The notes below the pieces were generated by a model. The model was not told the DNA's origin and did not search any database. It saw only the letters and a list, made by a program, of their open reading frames with translations. The position numbers and the translations under genes are program-made. Positions 58,170 through 64,000 of a stretch of 64,000 nt of DNA are shown here, in pieces. Position 1 is the first letter of the stretch. The number at the start of each line of letters is the position of its first letter. Source of the stretch: Tetraselmis striata (taxonomy: Eukaryota; Chlorophyta; Chlorodendrophyceae; Chlorodendrales; Chlorodendraceae); contig VCJN01001322.1 in NCBI GenBank assembly GCA_006384855.1, positions 62,001-126,000 of the forward strand, given 5' to 3'.

Positions 58170-60507
58170 CACATACACTCACACACACAGACGCATGCAC
58201 CGCCACATGTAATTGGGTTCGCGGGTCGAAAACGAAAGAACTATATTGCAGCATGGAGTCAGAGTATCCATGTCGTGTTCGTGGTGCATTCTGATGTATT
58301 TCAAGATAAATGTAGTTTCCTCTCTTTGGGGCGGGTCTAAACAACGGTAAAACGCGAACCCAAAGTGTGCTTACCGTATGAAGTTGTATCAATAGCTTTG
58401 CACGTCAAGCAGGCGCATGGGGAGAGACTGTTAAAGAGGTACCCGGGGGTGCGTTTGAATTGCGCCGTCTTTTCCGTGAGTACAAGTGACGAGGTCGCTC
58501 CTTGTCTCCCCGCGCATTGTTGCTTTTCTTTGACTCACGCCGCCGGCGCGCTGCATAGCCTCACGCACCCAAGCGCCCAGTGAAGACCGGCACGGCGGGG
58601 GCCGCCCCCAAGGCCGACATCCCCAAGATGTCCTTCGCCGCGCGGCTGTACCACCGCACCTGGCGCGGCTCCAGTGACTGCTGGCGGATGCTGTCCTCGG
58701 TGGCCGCCGTTGTGGACGGCATGCTGTGGCACACGGACGATAAGGAGGGCGTCGCGGAGCTGCAGGACATGCTCTACCAGGCGTCTGGTGGGTGGCTGCT
58801 GCCCCTCTAAACGACGTTGATCAGAGTCGCAAAGGCACAACCAATAATAGTATAATGTATATGTTAAGACCCATATAACATATGTAAAGACCCACGTACG
58901 AAAATGCCCTGTGTATACACAGGGCATTTGGGTGCCCTGTGTATACACAGGGCATTACCTTGTATGCCATGTGTACACACAGGTCACTTGCATTGACCTG
59001 TGTACACACAGGTCATTTTGACCATGACCTGTGTATACACAAGTCACTTGAAATCGCCTTGTGTACACACAGGTCATAGAAAATGACCCAAGTGCGAAAA
59101 TCGCTGCCTTGTTTGTACACAGGTCATATGACACATGACCCAAGTACATGTTTTCACCCAGACCATTTCACAGATGCCCCATGTGCAAACAAGGTGTCGG
59201 GTTTTAGTTATCATGGGTGACCCGTGTATACACAGGTGGATACCGTAATGACCTGTGTGTACACGGGTCATAAAAAGTCACCTGTGTGTACACGGGTCAA
59301 AGTAAACATGACCCGTGTACACACAGGTCAGTACGGTATCGACCGGTGTGTACACAGGCAAAATAATGACCTGTGTGTACACAGGTAGATTAGAAATATG
59401 ACCTGTGTACACACAGGTCAAATTGATGACCTGTGTATACACAGGGCGACCTGTGTGTACACGGGGCATTTTCGTACCTGGGTCTTAACATATACATATA
59501 TATGTATATACATACACACAAAAATATATGTATACATATGTATGTATGCATGTATGTATATGTGTATACTGTATATATATATGTACATATATGTACTTAT
59601 ATGTACATGTGTACATGTGTACATGTGTATATGTACGTGTGTATATGTATGTGTACATATATGTACATATACTGTACATATATGTGTATACTGTATATAT
59701 ATATATGTGTGTATGTATGTATATGTATACAGATATATGACATATATATGTATATCACACCCCAGCCAGAAGTTTTCCTTCTCAATGACAGGCTTGAGTG
59801 TTTTCGGTACGTTTTGTATACACATGATTGTACATTCGCCTGAAACGGGCCAGAAAATGAACCCCGCCCTGACAGGAAACAATTGGGTTTGCCAGCCGCC
59901 ATGTAGTTGAATGTTGCCGCCACGCTGTCGAACAATACTGTTATTTAATAACCCCCCCCCCCCCCCCCCCTCCCCCCTCAATGCAAAAAAGCTGTACGGT
60001 ATCACAGCAGAGGTTAGCACAAGTTGGCACTATTCGATACAGAGACTACTGGCAAGCTTTACTCCAGCCTGCAGACGCACAGCGCATTAAGTAATCCTTT
60101 AGTTGTGGTTGGTGTGTACTGTTGCGATATTTTATTCTGCTGTTTTTTACACTTCTCCTTCATAAGCGGGCGGCATGAGAATGTTTATGCGGCACTGCGC
60201 AGGGGTGTACATCCGCGTGAGGTTCACCGACAAGTGCGAGTCCGACGTGTACAAGGCGAAGAAGTTCGGGAGGGCCTGGCAGGCGCGGACGCTGATGCGC
60301 ATGACGCAGGGCTGGGCCAACATGGCGTGGGCGATAGCCTTCCCGCAGGACCCGGGCTACACGGTGGAGCAGGCGCTGGAGCACCCCTTCCTCAAGCCGC
60401 TGTCCGCGGAGGCGGCGGCGGGGGCCGTTTCCCCTGCGAGACGCGCCACGCCGCCCACGGTGCCCGAGGAGATCGAGCTGGTTCCAGTGGAGGCTGCTGC
60501 CGCCTGA
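56160..60507 (+). CDS. Atypical protein kinase-like protein
   Basis: Eight exons: 56160-56469, 56623-56691, 56789-56856, 57000-57048, 57226-57300, 57441-57925, 58574-58787, 60203-60507; GT-AG, phases consistent, about 523 residues. After an Ala/Pro/Ser-rich N-terminus of about 100 residues come a Gly-rich loop (GKVLGTGFMGAVFDIK), a candidate ATP-binding Lys (VLKTLKE), the catalytic loop HHRDLHLGNVM and the metal-binding IIDFGWAV. HRDLH with a following Asn, plus an unusual insertion with CCRCLCC after DFG, set it apart from ordinary Ser/Thr kinases; haspin has a similar HRDLHxxN loop, but I do not claim orthology. The C-lobe ends FPQDPGYTVEQALEHPFLKPL. Exon 6 contains three apparent single-base insertions (near 57469, 57571 and 57787); without them its length restores the phase exactly. 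These are probably sequence errors, otherwise the gene is decaying. Substrate unknown. Confidence 0.82.
58854..59496. repeat. Array of about 17 palindromes with inverted ends, in kinase intron 7
   Basis: Units of about 20-22 bp with consensus GACCTGTGTRTACACAGGTC, each a near-perfect palindrome, repeat every 22-50 bp from about 58905 to 59472. The whole block is bounded by inverted ends: TGTATATGTTAAGACCCA, then GTACGAAAATGCCC on the left, and the complement GGGCATTTTCGTAC, then TGGGTCTTAACATATACA on the right. It looks like one foldback-type element of about 640 bp inserted in the intron. TA-rich microsatellite follows to about 59750. Confidence 0.9.
59497..59755. repeat. TATG/TACA microsatellite next to the palindrome array
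   Basis: About 260 bp of TATG, TATA, TACATG and GTGTACATGT units, in the same kinase intron. Tyr-rich frames across it on both strands are artefacts. Confidence 0.95.
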
Positions 60508-61330
60508 CAGGCGCAGCCCCCTCTGCGGCTGCAAAGGGCTCACAGCAGCCCAACTGGGCCCGATGTGTCCAACGCCGTAATGCACGCGATGTGCCTACTG
60601 AACTGGGAAACATATAATCATCCGGAAATAGTGTATCAACCAGGTATCAGCATACCACCGAATCCCCGGCTCGCTGTGGTACGAAACAGTTCATTATTTT
60701 CCGGCCTGCAAACCCAACCACGGCGCCATGGTTACGTGTAGATCAGGCAGACGTGCAGGCATCTGTGTGAGTTTTGTGGCAAAGGACCACAACGGCGCTG
60801 GATTGTTATCGGGCGAGTTGAAAAGCGGGGTGGGGGTCAGAGTTTTGACGCCGCCCACAGCACAGTAAGGCCCGCCCAGGCGCGCCTCCGTTCCAAGGAC
60901 ACCCTCGGCTTGGGCTATGGACCGTTGCTGCGGGTTGACGGTTCTGAACGGCGGCGGGCTGGGGTGACAAGCCGGGCAGCCACATCAGGAGGGTGTCCCG
61001 CTTAGTGTCGGGGTGCACTGCATGATCGGGAGCCGATGCGGACCCCGGTAGGTGAGGGCGAGTGGCCTTTCCGGAGGTCGGCAGGATGGAGTCCAGGGGG
61101 GAGGGGGGAGAAAACTTTCATATCCTTTGTGTGAAATTCGGGATCAAATCTGTTGAATCTCAATCTAGCGGAGAAGGGCGCGCCCCGGGGGAGGGGGGGG
61201 GGGGGGGGGGTAATACAAGGGGCTCATTGCCAGCAACCATCTCCGCGCCGCACGTGCAGGGGCTTGAGTTTCACGGTCCACCTCGCAGCAGCAGCCGGCT
61301 CCCTTCCTACTGCTTGGCGAGGTGGTTCTC
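60508..61330. other. Convergent spacer between kinase and ankyrin genes
   Basis: About 0.8 kb of 3' flanking DNA. A G-run lies at 61190. A minus-strand frame at 61018-60806 is open but has no recognisable content. A short minus-strand stretch ending MENHLAKQ and a stop near 61313 could be the last codons of the ankyrin gene; this is unproven. Confidence 0.4.
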
Positions 61331-61939
61331 CATGGGTGGCATTGAGGGCGCCTGCACGCAGGGGAGGGGGGGAAGGGAAAGGGGCACAGGGGATGTGTCA
61401 AGGGGGAAGGGAGAAGGGGGGGGGGGGGGGGGGGGGGCTCGTGTGGAACCTCCTCAGTAAGCACGTGCACACAGACTGGGGGATGATGTGCGGGAGGTCA
61501 GCCCGAAGGCGGTGGGCATGCTTTCTGTTCAGTATCATCGCCACTCGTGTTTTTATGGACAGGCCGCTAAATTCGGCTGACCGTATCGAAACCGGATCCG
61601 GTTGCGGTGCTCTGGCATGACGAAGCGTAAAGTACTCAGCGTTTTCGAAATGGAAACAGATCGATAGAAATGTATCCCAATAACAGGTACGCGTTGCCGC
61701 GGCAACACGCACAAATGATACTCGCCCACAGGGCACAGTAACATCCGGAATGCAGAAAAGGGGGGGGGGGGGGGGGGGGAGATCGCCACATCATCCCGCT
61801 CCTCCTGGGTGCCTTAGGGTTCTGCTAGGGTTTTGCCTCTGGAATCAACCAATCACGTCCCTTCTGTAGAGTGACACACTAGACACACGCGTATTGGGGG
61901 GAGGGGGGTGGAAGAGGCGCGGGCCCGGGCGGCTCGTAC

Positions 61940-63643
61940 GTTCTCCCACTTGTTGATTTCGTAGTTGGCGCCGTGTGAGAGCAGGTACTCAAACACCCGC
62001 ATCGCGCCCTCGTCGCCGCTGTCGCCCCTGCGCACACAGCCGGGCGCCGTCAGCACGCTCCATGCCCCGCTCCCGCCCCTCCTTTCCATGATCCCCCCCC
62101 TCTCCCCCCCGAGAGCTGTCCACTTCACTGAAGCAGCTGAAGCGGCAGGGGGGGGGAGGGGGGAGGGTCTCACTTCTGCCTGGCGAGAAACACGGGCGTC
62201 AGGGAAAAGTTATCCAGCTCGTTAATCAGTTTCAACCGCTCCTGCGTCTTCTCCGCCGCCTGCGCCAGCCCGCAGCCCCTCGCCAATCAGCGCGCCGCCC
62301 AGCAGCATGCAGCATGCTCCCCCCCCCTCGCTTTGTCCCTTTGTCCCACGCTTGGCCAAGGGGGTGACACACCATTCCCGTCGGTTGAGGCGCGCCTGTG
62401 CACAGTCTATTACTTGGAGGGTAGGAACATCGTGCCACGGGACTGGGCGCAAGGGGCGCACGCGTAGCGAAGGGTTGCCACTGGACACCCCCCCCCCCCC
62501 CCCCCCCGACACCGCCCGGACAGAAAAAGACCCTACCACCCTAGAGTTATTCTGAGCACAGTTTTGGGGGGTGCCCATTATCGCACATACGTAGCGGCAC
62601 GAGGAAGCCAGCCAGCCCTTCTGGGTGCCGCCCTGTCACTTTCGCCGATTGCATTCGATTCGTGCTATTCAACAAACGGTGCCGCAGCGGTGATCACAAC
62701 ACTGCCAATTCGCACGCGGCATGCCTCCAAGATGCCAGATGTATACAAAGGCACGGCCGGCGCACTGCGAATCTTCCGATGGAAAGGATGGCGTGCGGCC
62801 CCAGTGAGAGGCTTTGATTCCGGGGGATGCGCCGGCAGCTGTCTAGTTTATATCAGCTACCGTATCCTATCAATGCATATCAGGGCGTCCACTTGCCAGT
62901 CCCGCCAGGGCCGCCCACCTGACCCTGGAAATCGACCCTGTGCGGTGGTTGGGGCTGAGTTGCCGCATGGTACCCGCGCGCCATACTTTCTCTCTCGCCG
63001 TTTGGAGACCATCTCGGAAGATACAGAAGGAGAGGGGTGTGTGTGTTGGGAGGGGGGGGCTTACATCTTCGGCGCTCTCCTCAGCCTTCTCCACCAGGGC
63101 CTTGACAGCGTCCAGGTAGCCGGCACGCGCGGCCAGGTGCATGGCAGTCCTGGCCGACATGGCGGGGATCAGTGGGGGGTCAGCTCGGCTCGTGACGGCA
63201 GTGCTCGGCGGGTGGGGGCTCGCAGCGCGGCGCACCTGCCGACACCGTCCTTGGCGTGCAGGTCGGCGCCTAGGTATACCAACGTCTTGCAGGCCTCCGG
63301 GTGGCCGCACTCCGCGGCCCAGTGCAGCGCGGTGCGGTCCCACTTGTCCTGTGTGCCAGTAGAAGGCAGCCATCGAGGTGAGGTAGGCGAGGTGGTGGCC
63401 CAAAGGTAGCGTGCACAGGGTAGCGCGTGGGGGCGCGGTCGCACCCGGGTGTCGATGTTGAGGTCCATTGTCCGGTCGAAGATGTTCTCAATCACGGTGA
63501 CCAGCCCCTTCTCCGCCGCGTCGTGCAGCCGGAGACCGGGCTCCGGCGCATTGGAGTCCTTCGCCAGCAGGTCAGCGATGCCGGCCGACTTGCGGCGGTC
63601 AGCGGGGCCAAGCGTCTCTGCGCAAGCAGCGGCGCCGGCCGGA
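61940..63643 (-). CDS. Ankyrin-repeat protein, partial
   Basis: Five exons traced: 63643-63445, 63348-63236, 63149-63065, 62259-62174 and 62027-61940; from the second onward junctions are GT-AG and in phase. Ankyrin repeats are clear: LRLHDAAEKGLVTVIENIF with LNIDTR; DRTALHWAAECGHPEACKTL with LGADLHAKDGVG; RTAMHLAARAGYLDAVKALVE; then NFSLTPVFLARQKGDSGDEG and MRVFEYLLSHGANYEI. The repeats mediate protein binding; no catalytic domain is visible. The upstream exon start is uncertain because DNA to the right is dominated by G-runs, so the N-terminus may lie past the window edge. At the other end an exon near 61440-61530 (minus) and a terminal exon near 61313 are possible but unsupported. Partner and pathway unknown. 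Confidence 0.82.
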
Positions 63644-64000
63644 CTTGTAAGCGAATTTTGCGGAGGGGCGGGGCACAGAGGGGGGGGGGGGAGGGAGGTG
63701 GGGGGGGGGGCGGGCGCGGGGGGGGGGGGGGGGTCATCCTGCGCACACACTGGGCGCCGGCAGGCACGCGCAGTGGGCCGTCGGGGCGACTCACTTATGC
63801 CCGGCCCGTCGCCCGCCCCCTGGGTATCCTGGCGCCACGAACAGCGCAACCGGCAAAGGTGAGATTTGCGGTGGATGAGGAGATATCAACGGACACGGCA
63901 GGCACAGCGCGCGGTTGTTGTTTGGGTTTCGGGGGGGGGGGGGGGGGGGGGGATATAGAGAGCCGAGCGCGGATGCCAGCGCGCAGCGCAATACCTTCGC
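63644..64000. other. G-run-rich DNA at the right edge
   Basis: Probably intron or 5' flank of the ankyrin gene. G-runs at 63679-63690, 63703-63710, 63718-63734 and 63930-63951. A short coding-like minus-strand stretch at the very edge may be an upstream exon. Confidence 0.35.

Noticed and set aside
58854-59496. CRISPR array
   Set aside because: Units are palindromes with variable short spacers and no leader or cas genes, in a eukaryotic intron; inverted termini suggest a foldback element.
59398-60020. Tyr/Cys/Ile-rich frames on both strands
   Set aside because: Frames through TATG/TACA microsatellite in a kinase intron.
1-64000. tRNA or rRNA genes
   Set aside because: I saw no convincing tRNA B-box arrangement or rRNA segment by eye; a covariance-model scan would be needed to exclude small ones.

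Overview
The window is nuclear DNA of a eukaryote, most likely a flagellated chlorophyte green alga. Four things point this way: a canonical green-algal cation channelrhodopsin; plant-type homologues (an ARG1-like DnaJ protein and a UBP3/UBP4-type deubiquitinase); many short GT-AG introns in GC-rich genes; and DIRS-like, Ty1/copia-like and LINE-like relics of the kinds common in algal genomes. I cannot name the species. Single-base G or C runs of about 13 to 60 bp are very abundant and lie almost entirely in introns and intergenic DNA.

Layout. Position 1-7316 (minus) is a large chromatin-reader gene (DDT, WHIM, two PHD fingers, a CXXC-like zinc cluster, an AT-hook) that runs off the left edge. 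From about 8.35 to 15.4 kb lies repeat-rich DNA with a decayed tyrosine recombinase of DIRS type and a 220-bp tandem duplication. Position 15502-17537 (minus) is an eight-exon ubiquitin-specific protease. From 18.3 to 35.7 kb is a long transposon-rich interval holding a block of unrecognised reading frames, a hexanucleotide microsatellite, a cluster of TGACGTCA palindromes, two copies of a zinc-finger plus nuclease-like reading frame, and a 69-bp minisatellite between direct repeats.

Position 35737-38491 (plus) is the channelrhodopsin in three exons, with an unusual Met/Gln/Gly/Pro-rich tail. It meets tail to tail the eleven-exon ARG1-like J-domain gene at 39133-43317 (minus). Position 44239-47467 is a DIRS-like retroelement relic with about 52-bp inverted ends. 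Position 48848-50478 (plus) is a Gly-rich secreted or membrane protein of unknown role. A decayed Ty1/copia fragment lies at about 52.7-53.6 kb and a composite inverted-repeat structure carrying a gene-like fragment at 54.1-55.4 kb. Position 56160-60507 (plus) is an eight-exon atypical protein kinase with a palindrome array in its last intron. About 61.9-64.0 kb (minus) is an ankyrin-repeat gene that probably continues past the right edge.

The genes look like an ordinary eukaryotic mix and not a pathway: light-gated ion conduction (channelrhodopsin), protein turnover (UBP), chaperone or trafficking function (ARG1), chromatin reading (DDT-PHD) and signalling (kinase, ankyrin protein). Exon coordinates were worked out by hand from splice sites, reading-frame phase and remembered homologues, and have not been tested against transcripts.
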